64,000 nt of DNA from positions 1 through 64,000 of the forward strand of contig NZ_FCOJ02000033.1 of the NCBI RefSeq assembly GCF_001545035.1. Direction: 5' to 3'. This stretch comes from Caballeronia glebae. Its GTDB lineage: Bacteria > Pseudomonadota > Gammaproteobacteria > Burkholderiales > Burkholderiaceae. Under the pieces are notes generated by a model. That model ran no database searches, was not told where the DNA came from, and saw only the letters and a program-made list of their open reading frames with translations. This document shows positions 34,293 through 44,150 of this stretch, piece by piece. Position 1 is the first letter of the stretch. Every line of letters begins with the position of its first letter. A program made the position numbers and the translations under genes.

Positions 34293-36059
34293 TCAGTGAC
34301 CGACATGCCGTTCGATGTTGCGGAACCGTCCCGTCGAACGGAAGCGATGAAACCATGCATTCGTGCGAAGCTCGCACATGCGCGGCGAGCGCTCCGCGAG
34401 CGCGACTTCGAGCCAGTGGTACATCTCGTCGGGTCGGTCGAGCCGCGCGTAAATCTCGGCAAAGAGGAACGGCGAGGTGTAGCGGTTTCGCCGTCTCGCC
34501 AACAGGTCCTGCAAGTACCATTCGAGGACCTTTTCATAGCCACCCGAATCCCACACCGTGCGGATCATCTCGGCACGCGCGAATTCATTGCATCGCGTGA
34601 GCGCGTCGATGGTTGCGTCGATGGCTTCTTCGTAATGTCCCCGAACCTCGAAAGCAGTCGCGAGCAACTGATAGATCAGCGGCGAACGCGGCCCATGTCC
34701 GGACGTCAGATACTCGCGAATGACTTCGTCGTAGCGACCCGACTGCACGAGCCCGAAGACGCGCGAACCTTCGAATCCCAGGGGATCGACTCGCTCCGCC
34801 AGTTCGAACTGTGCACGCCCTTCGGCTTCTCTTCCTTGTACGAGCAATAGCCTTGCATAAAGGCGGCTCGTTTCCGCGTGGCTCGGGTTCAGCCGCAAGG
34901 CCGCGAGGAATTCATCTTCGGCGCGACGCCAGTCCCAATCGTAGAAGTAATGCACGCCCGCCAGCGCCTGATGCGCCTCCGGAAGCCCCGGATCGAGTTC
35001 CAGCGCCCGCAGCGCGGCGACGCGCGCTTTCGGAAAGCCCTGCGAAGGTGCGTAGAAGCCATGTGTCGCCGTGGCTCCGAAGATGTTCGACATGCCGACG
35101 TAGCCCAGCGCGTAAGTCGGATCGAGTTCCAGCGCGGTTTCGAAGTAACTGTATGCGCGCACGAAGTCTTCGTCGCTGAGCGAATGGTGAGCGGCAAAGC
35201 CTGCGTCGAAGTGCACGCGGCGCGTCCAGTAATAGCGGCCTCGCAAATAGGCGTCATGTGCGGCAGGATCGACTGGCAGCCTGCGCGACAACCGGTGTTG
35301 CCGCTGTTCGGCCAGGGCCGGCGACACCTCCAGCGCAAGCGCGGCGCCGACTTCCTTCTGAATATCCAGCGCGCCGTTGGCGACCGGCTCGTGTGCACAG
35401 CTGAACAATTGCACCTGATCGAAGGAGCGAATCAACTGCGCGAGAATGCGCACTCGTTCACCCTCGCGCATCAGCGATCCTTCCATCACATAGTCGACAT
35501 CGAGTTCATGCGCGATCTGGGAGATGCTCTTGTCCGCGCGCTGATAACGGGCGGCAGTCGTTCTCGCGATGACGAGGATTCGCTGCGGATCGAGCATGCC
35601 GATGTTGGCGGACGTTTCATCTGCAAGCGCGGCGCAAAAGCTGTCGAGCGTGAGGTCGTCGCTGTTGTTCTCGAAGGGCAGCACCAGTACGCGAATCGGC
35701 GCGCCGGCCCGCGCTTCGACGGACGTCTCGCCGGTCACGGTATGAATGCCTTCGAGCCGATATCCCTTGCCTTTGACCGTGACGAGATAGCGCGGATACT
35801 CAGGGTCTTCGCCGAGCGCGATGCGGATTTTTCGCACGGCCGTATTGATACTGTTATCGGTTTCGCGATACGCGCTTGCGCCCCACAGCGCTCGCACGAT
35901 GTCCGCGCGCGTCACGAGTTGCCCGTTGCTCGACGCCATGAAAATCAGCAGTTCCATTGGCAGACGTTCGAGCTTGATCCGTTTGCCGCCGCGACGAAGT
36001 TCGTAGCGTCGTGTGTCGAGTTCGATGTCGGCGGCTGGCGCGGGATTTGGGCTATTCAC
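34293..36059 (-). CDS. CadC-like winged-helix regulator with TPR domain
   Basis: This 588-residue protein starts with an OmpR-type winged helix (about 12-105) ending YPRYLVTVKGKGYRLEG. An alpha/beta region follows (about 120-245) with IRVLVLPFENNSDDLTL and VDYVMEGSLMREGERVRI. The C-terminal 330 residues form TPR-like helical repeats. No transmembrane helix is seen, unlike true CadC, so it is a soluble one-component regulator. Its start overlaps the MFS gene stop (ATGA), so it probably controls or reports on that transporter. The encapsulin genes follow 161 bases downstream on the same strand. Confidence 0.85.
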   Translation of the reverse strand: MNSPNPAPAADIELDTRRYELRRGGKRIKLERLPMELLIFMASSNGQLVTRADIVRALWGASAYRETDNSINTAVRKIRIALGEDPEYPRYLVTVKGKGYRLEGIHTVTGETSVEARAGAPIRVLVLPFENNSDDLTLDSFCAALADETSANIGMLDPQRILVIARTTAARYQRADKSISQIAHELDVDYVMEGSLMREGERVRILAQLIRSFDQVQLFSCAHEPVANGALDIQKEVGAALALEVSPALAEQRQHRLSRRLPVDPAAHDAYLRGRYYWTRRVHFDAGFAAHHSLSDEDFVRAYSYFETALELDPTYALGYVGMSNIFGATATHGFYAPSQGFPKARVAALRALELDPGLPEAHQALAGVHYFYDWDWRRAEDEFLAALRLNPSHAETSRLYARLLLVQGREAEGRAQFELAERVDPLGFEGSRVFGLVQSGRYDEVIREYLTSGHGPRSPLIYQLLATAFEVRGHYEEAIDATIDALTRCNEFARAEMIRTVWDSGGYEKVLEWYLQDLLARRRNRYTSPFLFAEIYARLDRPDEMYHWLEVALAERSPRMCELRTNAWFHRFRSTGRFRNIERHVGH

Positions 36060-37339
36060 GGGCGCTCGCTCAGTTGCGAAGGTATGTGTGGGTCGATCGC
36101 GCTGGCGGATCGCTGTTCACGCGTCATACCAAACGACGCCACGAAGGCGAGTACCGCGCACGCCACGGTGACGAGCGCAGGCGAAGCGTGGAAGCTGTGT
36201 TCAAGGACGTGCGCGGCGAGAGGCGTGAGTCCGAGCGCGGTGACAAGTCCGAGATTCATCGCGGTGGCGACGCAACTGAAGCGGACATCCATCGGAAACG
36301 ACTCGGCGATTGCGCAGGCGAACGTGCCGTTGGCGAACGAAGCAACCACGCCCGCCATAACATAAAGCGCGGAGAGACTGAACGAATGCCGCGTGATCGC
36401 GAAGAAAAACCAGGGCGTGAACACCGCTGAAAGAACCGCCCCCGATCTGAAGACATAGCGACGCGGCACCAGATCGCCGATGTGCGACGCAACGAGAATG
36501 CATAGCGCGACGGCAATGAAATACTGAATTTGCGCATGCGTGATTTGCGCGTGGTCGTAATGGATCGCTTGCAGATAACTCGGCAGGTATGCAATGAAAA
36601 TTCCACTCGATGCGCCCACGGGCAGGCACATGCCAACTCCCGACAAAAGCCGCACGCGATGACGGCGGAAGAGCGCGCTGAAAGAGTCGCGCTGGCGCGC
36701 GCCGATCGTGCGCGCGTATTCGTCGGACTCGGCAAGCTTTCTGCGTATGACGAAACTTAGAAGACCTACTGCTCCGCCGATCAGAAAGCCTATCCGCCAG
36801 CCGTATGCGTCCATCTGTATCGCGGGGAGTGCGCTTTGCAACGCCAAATTCACGCACGTCGCGCCAATCAGCGCAAGATTGACCGCGACGAATACGATGC
36901 CGCAAAGAAGGCCCGGTCTTGCGCGCGCCGTTTCGACTGCATAGACAACAGCGCCGGGAAGTTCGCCGCCCAAACATAGTCCCTGAATCAGCCGCAGCAG
37001 CACGAGAAGAACGGAGGCTGCGATACCCCATTCGCGGTAAGACGGAAGCAGGCCGATGAGGAACGTTGCGACCGCCGCGATCATCGCGGAGGAGAGGAAA
37101 GCAATTCGACGGCCATGAATATCGCCGAAGCGACCGAACACGATTCCGCCGATGGGCCTCGACAAATAACCGATTGCAAGCACCGCGAACGACAGCATCG
37201 CGCCGGACACGCCGATGCCCGGCGGAAAGAACGCCGCGCCTATGCTTCGGGCGAAAAAACCGTAGATAACGAAATCGAAGACTTCGAGCGCGCCGCCTGT
37301 GCTGGCGACGAGAATCGTCCATCGCTGGCGTGCCGTCAT
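36056..37339 (-). CDS. MFS transporter, metabolite:H+ symporter type
   Basis: This 427-residue membrane protein has about twelve hydrophobic segments. The start is the ATG at 37339, preceded by GGGAGAAGAG. The N-terminal ASTGGALEVFDFVIYGFFAR and the loop GRFGDIHGRR are typical of the metabolite:H+ symporter (ShiA/KgtP/ProP-like) group, as is RLIQGLCLGGELPGA. It forms an overlapping pair with the CadC-like regulator. The substrate is unknown, most likely an organic acid or similar small solute. Confidence 0.87.
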   Translation of the reverse strand: MTARQRWTILVASTGGALEVFDFVIYGFFARSIGAAFFPPGIGVSGAMLSFAVLAIGYLSRPIGGIVFGRFGDIHGRRIAFLSSAMIAAVATFLIGLLPSYREWGIAASVLLVLLRLIQGLCLGGELPGAVVYAVETARARPGLLCGIVFVAVNLALIGATCVNLALQSALPAIQMDAYGWRIGFLIGGAVGLLSFVIRRKLAESDEYARTIGARQRDSFSALFRRHRVRLLSGVGMCLPVGASSGIFIAYLPSYLQAIHYDHAQITHAQIQYFIAVALCILVASHIGDLVPRRYVFRSGAVLSAVFTPWFFFAITRHSFSLSALYVMAGVVASFANGTFACAIAESFPMDVRFSCVATAMNLGLVTALGLTPLAAHVLEHSFHASPALVTVACAVLAFVASFGMTREQRSASAIDPHIPSQLSERP

Positions 37340-37828
37340 GATCTCTTCTCCCGAACGATGCAGTCGATGTAGAGGCGAAGTATCGGCGACGAAATGTATG
37401 TGACTGTTCCGATAAAGAACCGGCGAATGTGTCGCGCGAGGACGAAAGATATTCGATCGTTCACCACGTGCGGCCTCCGCGCGATGTCGGTTATCTTGCC
37501 GCGTTGACCTGACGCGGGGGCGAGACAACGGTCGTACGGATAAAGACTAGGGCAGATTTCAACGCGCCGCTAACAGAGACCTTCATGATTTCTTCATGCC
37601 GTCTCCATTGTTCGCCCCTTGCTGCGGTTGCAACATACGAGTGCTTCAACGTCGAGTGGGCTGTTGCTCCGGACATTCAAACTCGGGCCACACAGGCGGC
37701 CGCTTGTTCTTTCACCGCTTCCCGCGCAAACGGCGATGGCCATCTTGAGTCGGTAGCCCAATCCACTCATGAAATAGTCCCTGCGCGCCGTGCTGTTACG
37801 CGCCCGATTCGCTGACAAGGAGACGACC
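37340..37828. other. divergent intergenic region
   Basis: About 490 bases between the MFS gene (minus) and the secreted-protein gene (plus). It holds both promoters. I see no convincing small gene; the short open frames on both strands give no recognisable protein. No clear repeat was found. Confidence 0.35.
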
Positions 37829-38401
37829 GTGAAGATCAGGCATTTGAGCATTGCATCGGCGACAACAATTGCACTTCTCTCGCTCAGTGGCGCCGCGCAG
37901 GCCGGCGGCCATTGCTCGAACGAAACACTGAAAGGAGCGTTTGCGTTTATCGGTCACGGAGAGATTCTTGGCTTGATAGGTGCCGACGGCAAGGTGCATC
38001 CATACGCCGCCCCGTCGATCCTCGATGATGTCGCTCTCGTGACGTTCGACGGCGTCGACAGTTTCACGCGCACCGACTTCGGCGTCATCGGCGGACTTCC
38101 GAAAGGCGGGCAGGTCACATTCAATCCAAGCCAGATCGGCGCCTACATGGTGAACTCCGATTGCACCGGCACCATGAAGATCACCTATACCGCCGGCGGA
38201 GCCGTGCCGGCCGGCGTCGAGACCGATCTGAACATCGTCGTTGCGGCTGACGGGACGCTCGTCGAATCCGTCGTGTACAAGGCCGTTACGGTGTCGGGCC
38301 AGAGCGCGGACGGCGCGGTAACGTGTCCGCCGTATTGCGAGCAAGGCGTGCAAGAAAGCTTCGAGGGAAAGAAGGTCAGGGTCTTCGGACTGCGCTGGTA
38401 G
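37829..38401 (+). CDS. secreted protein of unknown function
   Basis: A 190-residue protein starting at GTG 37829 with AAGGAG seven bases before it. It has a clear Sec signal peptide (MKIRHLSIASATTIALLSLS, cleavage near AQA-GGH). The mature part is beta-rich with four cysteines (HCS, DCTG, and TCPPYC near the end), which could form two disulfides. It includes a repeated pattern of short Gly-rich strands. I do not recognise the family. It converges on a sedolisin gene. Confidence 0.7.
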   Translation: MKIRHLSIASATTIALLSLSGAAQAGGHCSNETLKGAFAFIGHGEILGLIGADGKVHPYAAPSILDDVALVTFDGVDSFTRTDFGVIGGLPKGGQVTFNPSQIGAYMVNSDCTGTMKITYTAGGAVPAGVETDLNIVVAADGTLVESVVYKAVTVSGQSADGAVTCPPYCEQGVQESFEGKKVRVFGLRW

Positions 38402-38490
38402 GCGATTTCAGCGTCAGCGAATATGGGGACTTCGCGGGCGACTGATGAATGCGTGCTCGCGCATGCCTCGCACGAGCACGCAGTCCAGCT

Positions 38491-40065
38491 TCAACTCACC
38501 GCATCCTTCACCTTCTCGCCGTCCGGCCGTCCCAGCCCGGTGCAGGCGTCCCATCCGGCTGACGCGTGGAAATCGTCGTTATTGCCCTGCGTGACATCGA
38601 CGAGCGCCGACGGGTCCTTATACAGATGCGGATTGATATACCCCGCCGGTGCGCCCTTGATCGCGTTGATGCGCGCGATCAATCCGGCCCATAGCGGCGC
38701 GACCGCGCTCGTTCCGCCGATCACCATGTCGTGACCATCGACACGCACTTCATAGCCGGTCGCTGGGTCGGCGTTGCCGGCGACATCGGGCACGCCACGC
38801 ATCGTGAGCGCACTTTGCGCGCCGCCCCCGCGCGCGACGTGCAGGCCTTCCTGCCAGGCGGGCAACGCGAAGACCGTGCTCACGCCCCCGCCGCTCGCGC
38901 CACCGCTGGCGCCGTCGTTCCATACGGTCTCGCTCGTGACCTTGTCGCCGCTCGCCTGCAGCGATGTGCCGCCGCAGCCCAGCGCATAGGTGCTGGACGC
39001 CGGAAAATCGACGTGATCGGCGCCGTCGTTCACGCCGTCGCCCGAACCGTTGTCGCCCGATGCGGCGCATACCGTCACGCCGAGCGCCGCCGCGGACTGG
39101 AACGCCTGATCGAACGCGTTCAACGCCTGCTTGGTCCAGGCTGACTCCGGACCACCCCAGCTGATCGATATGATCGACGGTTTATTTTTCGTGTCATGGA
39201 TCGCGGTGCTGATGGCGTCGAGAAATCCCGCGTCCGTGTTGGGCGCGAAATACACGGCGATTTTCGCGCCCGGCGCCACGGCGCCCGCGATCTCGATGTC
39301 GAGCATCACTTCGCCATCGGGACCGTTCGGATCGCCGGTCGGATGGTTCTTTCCGTGATCGACCGAGACCGCGATCACTGACGGCTGCTTCACGTTCAGG
39401 GACGCGAAATACGTCTTGAGATCGGCGGGCCGGAAGCCCCCGCCCAGTTCGATGAGCGCGATGCATTGACCGTGGCCATCGCCCTGCGGGAAGTCGTAAA
39501 GCGAGGCGATCTGCACGGGCGTGAACGTCGACGCGCCCTTCGCCTCGGCCGTCCAGCGCACGTTGCCGTGCTGCGTTCGGGTCCGGAAGTTGGGCCGCGC
39601 CTGCGGACGGTTGTCGAGGCCCATCACGGCATCGACCACGCCGTTCAGTTCATCGGGAAGATGGATCGGCCCGGTGCGGCCACGATACGTGCCGCCAGCA
39701 TGCTCGTACTGTTCCAGCGTCACGCCGAAGGCCGCATCGAACTGCGCGACGGCGCCCGAAAGCACTACCGTGCGCCGCGCCTCGTGACTCTCGACCACCG
39801 ACAATCCGTGTTTCTGCGCGAACGACTGCACGGCCGCCATATCCGCGCTGTCGGCGCCGAACTGCTTCGCGAACTCGTCGTGGCCGACGTGCTTCGCCGA
39901 TGCGCCTTGCGCCGCGAGCGTGGCGATGTGTTTTTCGAACGCGTCGGCCGAGCGGCGTCGCACCAGCATGGTGACTTCCAGACGTTCGTTCGGATCTGCC
40001 TTGCCGATGGACTTCGCGCCCGGAAAAGGCGCGCGTTCGCTTCCATTGAGTGGATGGGTTGCCAT
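38491..40065 (-). CDS. S53 family serine peptidase (sedolisin/kumamolisin-like)
   Basis: This 524-residue protein has an N-terminal activation prodomain (about 25-165, with the family patterns VLSGAVAQFDAAFGV and HLPDELNGVVDAVMGLDNR). The catalytic domain carries Glu252 and Asp256 (GEVMLDIE), oxyanion Asp338 (ASGDNG) and nucleophile Ser453 (GGTSAVAP). The C-terminal DVTQGNNDDF segment is the calcium site region. The start at 40065 follows AGGAG. There is no signal peptide, although homologues act outside the cell at acid pH, so a non-classical export route is probable. It should cleave proteins at low pH after self-processing. Confidence 0.92.
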   Translation of the reverse strand: MATHPLNGSERAPFPGAKSIGKADPNERLEVTMLVRRRSADAFEKHIATLAAQGASAKHVGHDEFAKQFGADSADMAAVQSFAQKHGLSVVESHEARRTVVLSGAVAQFDAAFGVTLEQYEHAGGTYRGRTGPIHLPDELNGVVDAVMGLDNRPQARPNFRTRTQHGNVRWTAEAKGASTFTPVQIASLYDFPQGDGHGQCIALIELGGGFRPADLKTYFASLNVKQPSVIAVSVDHGKNHPTGDPNGPDGEVMLDIEIAGAVAPGAKIAVYFAPNTDAGFLDAISTAIHDTKNKPSIISISWGGPESAWTKQALNAFDQAFQSAAALGVTVCAASGDNGSGDGVNDGADHVDFPASSTYALGCGGTSLQASGDKVTSETVWNDGASGGASGGGVSTVFALPAWQEGLHVARGGGAQSALTMRGVPDVAGNADPATGYEVRVDGHDMVIGGTSAVAPLWAGLIARINAIKGAPAGYINPHLYKDPSALVDVTQGNNDDFHASAGWDACTGLGRPDGEKVKDAVS

Positions 40066-40495
40066 GTCTGAACACTCCTGTAGAACGCCGCCATCGTGCA
40101 CTGCGGTTTCGATGCCTCGCGGGCGGCGAGCGGGCATCGGATGAAACGCTTGTGAGATGTCGCCAGGCCAGATTCGAATGGAGCAATGGAGTGCAGGGCG
40201 TCCGACGCGACGCCACCGATGCAGTGCATTGTGGTCGCGCCGCGCGCGCTCCACCATCCCCCATTAGTCGGATATGCGTAAGGAGGTGTCGCGGGCTCAA
40301 TGTACCGCTGCGGTGAAAAAGCGCTTTCGTGTAAAAACGCACGCATCGCCCAATCCCGGAATACACGCGCTCGACGATATTTCCACGTTCATCGACAGAA
40401 ACGCTTCCCGCTAACATTGCGCCTTCTCGATTCGTCCGTAGGATTGCGGCGAATGCGTCAAAATGATGGCGCACAAAAGCTGAAAGGAGCTAAGG

Positions 40496-41431
40496 ATGTC
40501 ACGAGGGAACACTGACGAGACGCTTCGTCACATGGCGTCGATTGTCGCGCTGGTGTTTGCGTTGGTCCTGGTCGTGTTGAAGGTCTGGGCCTACTTCGCG
40601 ACCGGATCGATTTCGCTGCTCACCGCCGCCGCCGATGGCCTCGTCGATGTGGTCGCGTCCTCCGTGACCTTCATGGGTGTGCGCTACGCCGCGCGCCCGG
40701 TCGATGCGGGACATCGCTACGGCCACGGCAAGGCCGAGGCGGTCGCGGCGTTCGTGCAGGCCCTCTTGCTCGCGGGCGCGGCGATAGGACTCGGCATCGA
40801 AGCGACGCAGCGCATCGTGATTCCCGAACCGCTGAATCAAACGGGCTTCGGGATCGGGGTCATCATCGTGAGTACGCTGGCCGCCATCGGCCTCGTGTCG
40901 ATGCAGACGTGGGTCGTGAAGCGCACGGGATCGACCGCCATCGCCGCCGATCGCGCGCACTATGCGACAGACATCGCCGTGAATATTGCCGTGCTCATCG
41001 CGCTTCTGCTCGATCACTATCTCGACTGGTCGCGCGCCGACGCAATCGGCGCGCTGTGCATCTCGCTATACATGCTCTGGAACGCGCGCGGCATGGCGGC
41101 GGACGCGCTCGTTCAACTGCTCGACCGCGAACTCGACGAACCCGAGCGCGAGCGCATCGTGGCGGCCGTGACGGCAGTCGAAGGCGTGCAAGCCTTGCAC
41201 GACATCCGCACGCGAAATGGCGGCGATCGCGTGTTCGTCGAGTTCCATCTCGAAGTGGACGGCGATCTCACCGTCGCAGAAGGGCACGCCATCGCCGACG
41301 ATGCGGAAAAAGCGGTGCAGCGGCTGTTTCAGGCTTCGGACGTCACCGCGCATGTGGAACCGGCGGGCATCGTCGATGAGCGTCTGGACGATAGAGTGCT
41401 CGGGACGGCTTCAGTGATCGGCAATAGATAA
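40496..41431 (+). CDS. cation diffusion facilitator (FieF-type) metal exporter
   Basis: This 311-residue protein has six transmembrane segments and a C-terminal ferredoxin-like cytoplasmic domain. The tetrahedral metal site is intact: Asp47 and Asp51 in AAADGLVD, and His155 and Asp159 in RAHYATD. This matches the spacing of Asp45, Asp49, His153 and Asp157 in E. coli FieF. The HRYGHGKAE motif follows TM2. It exports Zn2+, Fe2+ or similar divalent ions in exchange for protons. It stands alone, and its end overlaps the dehydrogenase remnant by 21 bases. Confidence 0.9.
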   Translation: MSRGNTDETLRHMASIVALVFALVLVVLKVWAYFATGSISLLTAAADGLVDVVASSVTFMGVRYAARPVDAGHRYGHGKAEAVAAFVQALLLAGAAIGLGIEATQRIVIPEPLNQTGFGIGVIIVSTLAAIGLVSMQTWVVKRTGSTAIAADRAHYATDIAVNIAVLIALLLDHYLDWSRADAIGALCISLYMLWNARGMAADALVQLLDRELDEPERERIVAAVTAVEGVQALHDIRTRNGGDRVFVEFHLEVDGDLTVAEGHAIADDAEKAVQRLFQASDVTAHVEPAGIVDERLDDRVLGTASVIGNR

Positions 41432-41695
41432 AGGTCGACTGTTCGAACCGGCGCGTTCAAGCTCCGCGCGAATGGCCGTCGGATTGCGCGGCCCCTCGAT
41501 GCCGAAATGCTTCGCCAACGCATCGACGACGTTTTCCGCCGTCGCGCGACGCGTCTCTTCCGTTCCCGAACCGATATGCGGCGCGAGCACGAACCGGCGA
41601 TCGCGCATGAGCGCCTCGGGCACGTCGGGTTCGCGCTCGAACACATCGAGCGCGGCGACGACGGCCTTGCGGCTGGGACCGAAATACGCGAGCAA
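41411..41695 (-). pseudogene. C-terminal remnant of a D-2-hydroxyacid dehydrogenase
   Basis: The frame matches only the end of NAD-dependent 2-hydroxyacid dehydrogenases: VVAALDVFEREPDVPEAL, then FVLAPHIGSGTEETRRATAE with the catalytic-region His in PHIGSGT. A full enzyme has about 310-330 residues, so roughly 230 N-terminal residues are missing. The expected upstream sequence is replaced by unrelated DNA before the aldo-keto reductase gene. It is a deletion remnant. Confidence 0.75.
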
Positions 41696-41791
41696 GGTAA
41701 TGTCTCAGTGCCCGGGCTCTCGGTAGTCACCCCGCCCATCGATACGTCCGCGTTCGAGCGCATCGTCGGGTGATGTCGACGCCGTGCTTGC

Positions 41792-42808
41792 CTATCGAGG
41801 CGTCGGCGCGTCCTCTCGAATCAGTTCCCGGCGCTTCAGTTCAGCCCAGAATTCCGTGGGTATCACGGTCCGGAAGGTTTGAAGGTTATCTTCAAGTTGT
41901 GCAACCGTGCGCACGCCCGGAATGTTCGTCGGGATGGCCGGATGCCCGAGCACGAATTGCAGCGCTGCCGCCTTGAGCGGGACCGAGTATTCCCGACATA
42001 CCTGCTCCATCTTGCGAACACGTTCCAGAACGGCCTCCGGCGCGGGCGCGTAGTTATATTTCGCACCGGGCACGGCACCCGTGGCGAGAATGCCGCTGTT
42101 GTAGCCGCCTCCGAGAATGACCGACACCCGCTGCGCCTCGCACAGCGGCAAAAAGCCGTCGAGTGCGTCCTGTTCGAGCAGTGTGTAGCGACCAGCCAGA
42201 AGCAGGCAATCGAAGTCCTGCCTGCGAATGGCTTCGTGCGCGACCTGCCACTCGTTCACACCGAGCCCTACCGCTTTCACGACACCTTCGTCGCGGAGTT
42301 TCAGCAGCGCTTTCGACGCGCCCGCCATTGCCGCCTCGAACACCTCGGGCTGACGCGCTCCGTGGGTAAAGACATCGATGTCGTGGATCAACGCGATATC
42401 GATATGCTCCAGCGCCAGCCGCTGCAAACTGTCTTCGATCGAGCGCATCGCGCCATCGTAGCTGTAGTCGAAGACAGTCTCGAACGGCAATCCGTCGACC
42501 CACGGCGCAAACTCGATTTCGGCGCGCTTACGCGGCTTGAGAAGCCGCCCGACCTTGGTGGACAGCACGTACTGATCGCGCGGATACCATCGCAGTCCCT
42601 GTCCGCAGCGCGCCTCGCTCAACCCGTGACCATACATCGGCGCGGTATCGAAATAGCGCACGCCCGCATCCCACGCGGCCTTGATCAGGGCGGCCGAATC
42701 CTCTTCGCTAATCGGCCTGAAGATGTTGCCGATCGGCGCGGCGCCGAAGCCCATCACAGTCGTTTCGAGCCCGGAACGCGGCCATTTCCGCTTGGCTACT
42801 GGGTCCAT
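41792..42808 (-). CDS. aldo/keto reductase (aldose/L-fucose dehydrogenase type)
   Basis: This 338-residue NAD(P)-dependent TIM barrel has a complete tetrad: Asp54 and Tyr59 in FDTAPMYG, Lys85 in STKVG and His142 in LIHDIDV. The sequence type (GFGAAPIGNIFRPISEEDS) is that of D-threo-aldose 1-dehydrogenases and related pyranose dehydrogenases. It lies 36 bases after the stop of the sugar-binding protein gene on the same strand. Together they suggest sugar uptake and oxidation, though no permease genes are present. Confidence 0.88.
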   Translation of the reverse strand: MDPVAKRKWPRSGLETTVMGFGAAPIGNIFRPISEEDSAALIKAAWDAGVRYFDTAPMYGHGLSEARCGQGLRWYPRDQYVLSTKVGRLLKPRKRAEIEFAPWVDGLPFETVFDYSYDGAMRSIEDSLQRLALEHIDIALIHDIDVFTHGARQPEVFEAAMAGASKALLKLRDEGVVKAVGLGVNEWQVAHEAIRRQDFDCLLLAGRYTLLEQDALDGFLPLCEAQRVSVILGGGYNSGILATGAVPGAKYNYAPAPEAVLERVRKMEQVCREYSVPLKAAALQFVLGHPAIPTNIPGVRTVAQLEDNLQTFRTVIPTEFWAELKRRELIREDAPTPR

Positions 42809-42844
42809 GTTCGTCTCCTGTTTTGAATGAGTTATGCAGACCGC

Positions 42845-44092
42845 TTACTTGACCTTCGCGGCGGCAGCGAGCTTGCGCACGCCCTCTTTCGCGTCCTCGT
42901 TCGAGTTCATGAAATTCGTCACGACGTCGCTGATCGCGCCGGCCGTGACTGGAGATTGAAGCTCACCGAAAGCCAATGAAGGAAAGAACCCGCCCGATTT
43001 TATCGTCGCCTGTTCGTCCGCACGTGATTTCTTCGCACAACTATCGAACTTGTCCATCGACACGTCCAGTCTCACGGGAATCGAGCCCTTGTTGAGACTG
43101 AACTGCTCCTGAAATTCGCGGGACATGATCGTCTTCGCCATCGCGATCTGCCCGGGCGTCGCGTCCTTTTTGCCGTTCTGCTGGAAGAACACGAATGCAT
43201 CCGCGGTGTACGTGTAGGCGTTCGACGTGCCGGGCGCGGGCGCGCAGATGAAGTCGACGTCCGCCTTCTTGTTCGCATTCGCGAACTCGCCTTTTGCCCA
43301 GTCGCCCATGAACTGCATGCCGCCCGAGCCGGAGATCACCATCGCGGTGGCGAGATTCCAGTCGCGGCCGTGATAAGCCTTGTCGAAGTAGCTCCGAATC
43401 TTTTGCATGGTCTCGAAGACCTGCACCATCTGCGGCGAAGTCAGCGTCTTCTGATCGAGATCGACGAGCGCTTTGCGGTAGAAGTCCGTGCCCTGCGACA
43501 GCACAACCGTCTCCCAGACGGTCATGTCCTGCCACGGCTGGCCGCCATGCGCGACGGGCGTGATGCCTGCCGCGCGAAACTTGTCGGCGAGCGCGAAGAA
43601 CTCCGGCCATGTCGTCGGCGGCGTGCCGCCCACTTTGTCGAGGTCCGCTTTGTTGATCCACAACCAGTTGATCCGATGCACCGAGAAAGGCGCGGCGACA
43701 TAGTGTCCGCCCGACTTCATGGCATTGTCGATCTGGGCGGGCGTGTGGCTTTTCCAGTCGGTCGCGGCCTGATCGACCGTGACCAGCACGCCCTGATCGG
43801 CCCAGTCCTGAATCAATGGCCCCTTGATTTGCGCGGCGGAAGGCGCGTTGCCGGAGATCACCTGCGTCTTGAGCGCCGTCATGGCCGCCGTGCCCGAGCC
43901 GCCTGCAACAGCGAAGTCCTTCCACTCATAGCCCTGTTTGCTCATATCGTCCTTGAGCACCCGAATGGCTTTCGATTCGCCGCCGGACGTCCACCAGTGC
44001 AGGACCGAAATCTGTTCGGCGGCCGATACCACGTGCGTACCGGCGATGAACATCGCGACGGCTGCCGCGGCCCACGTCGTTGTTAGTTTCAT
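42845..44092 (-). CDS. sugar ABC transporter substrate-binding protein, orphan
   Basis: A 415-residue extracellular solute-binding protein of family 1 with a Sec signal (cleavage near SA-AEQ at about 24). Landmarks are ISVLHWWTSGGESKAIRVL and NWLWINKADLDKVGGTPPTT, typical of glucose/mannose-type binders (GtsA-like). No permease or ATPase genes accompany it, so it is either an orphan relying on a transporter elsewhere or the remains of a split operon. It lies between the DUF1479 gene and the aldo-keto reductase on one strand. Confidence 0.85.
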   Translation of the reverse strand: MKLTTTWAAAAVAMFIAGTHVVSAAEQISVLHWWTSGGESKAIRVLKDDMSKQGYEWKDFAVAGGSGTAAMTALKTQVISGNAPSAAQIKGPLIQDWADQGVLVTVDQAATDWKSHTPAQIDNAMKSGGHYVAAPFSVHRINWLWINKADLDKVGGTPPTTWPEFFALADKFRAAGITPVAHGGQPWQDMTVWETVVLSQGTDFYRKALVDLDQKTLTSPQMVQVFETMQKIRSYFDKAYHGRDWNLATAMVISGSGGMQFMGDWAKGEFANANKKADVDFICAPAPGTSNAYTYTADAFVFFQQNGKKDATPGQIAMAKTIMSREFQEQFSLNKGSIPVRLDVSMDKFDSCAKKSRADEQATIKSGGFFPSLAFGELQSPVTAGAISDVVTNFMNSNEDAKEGVRKLAAAAKVK

Positions 44093-44150
44093 TGCTGTCT
44101 CCGATTTTTATTTATGGATGAGGCGGCGCGTTCGCGCGCGTCCCTATCTA

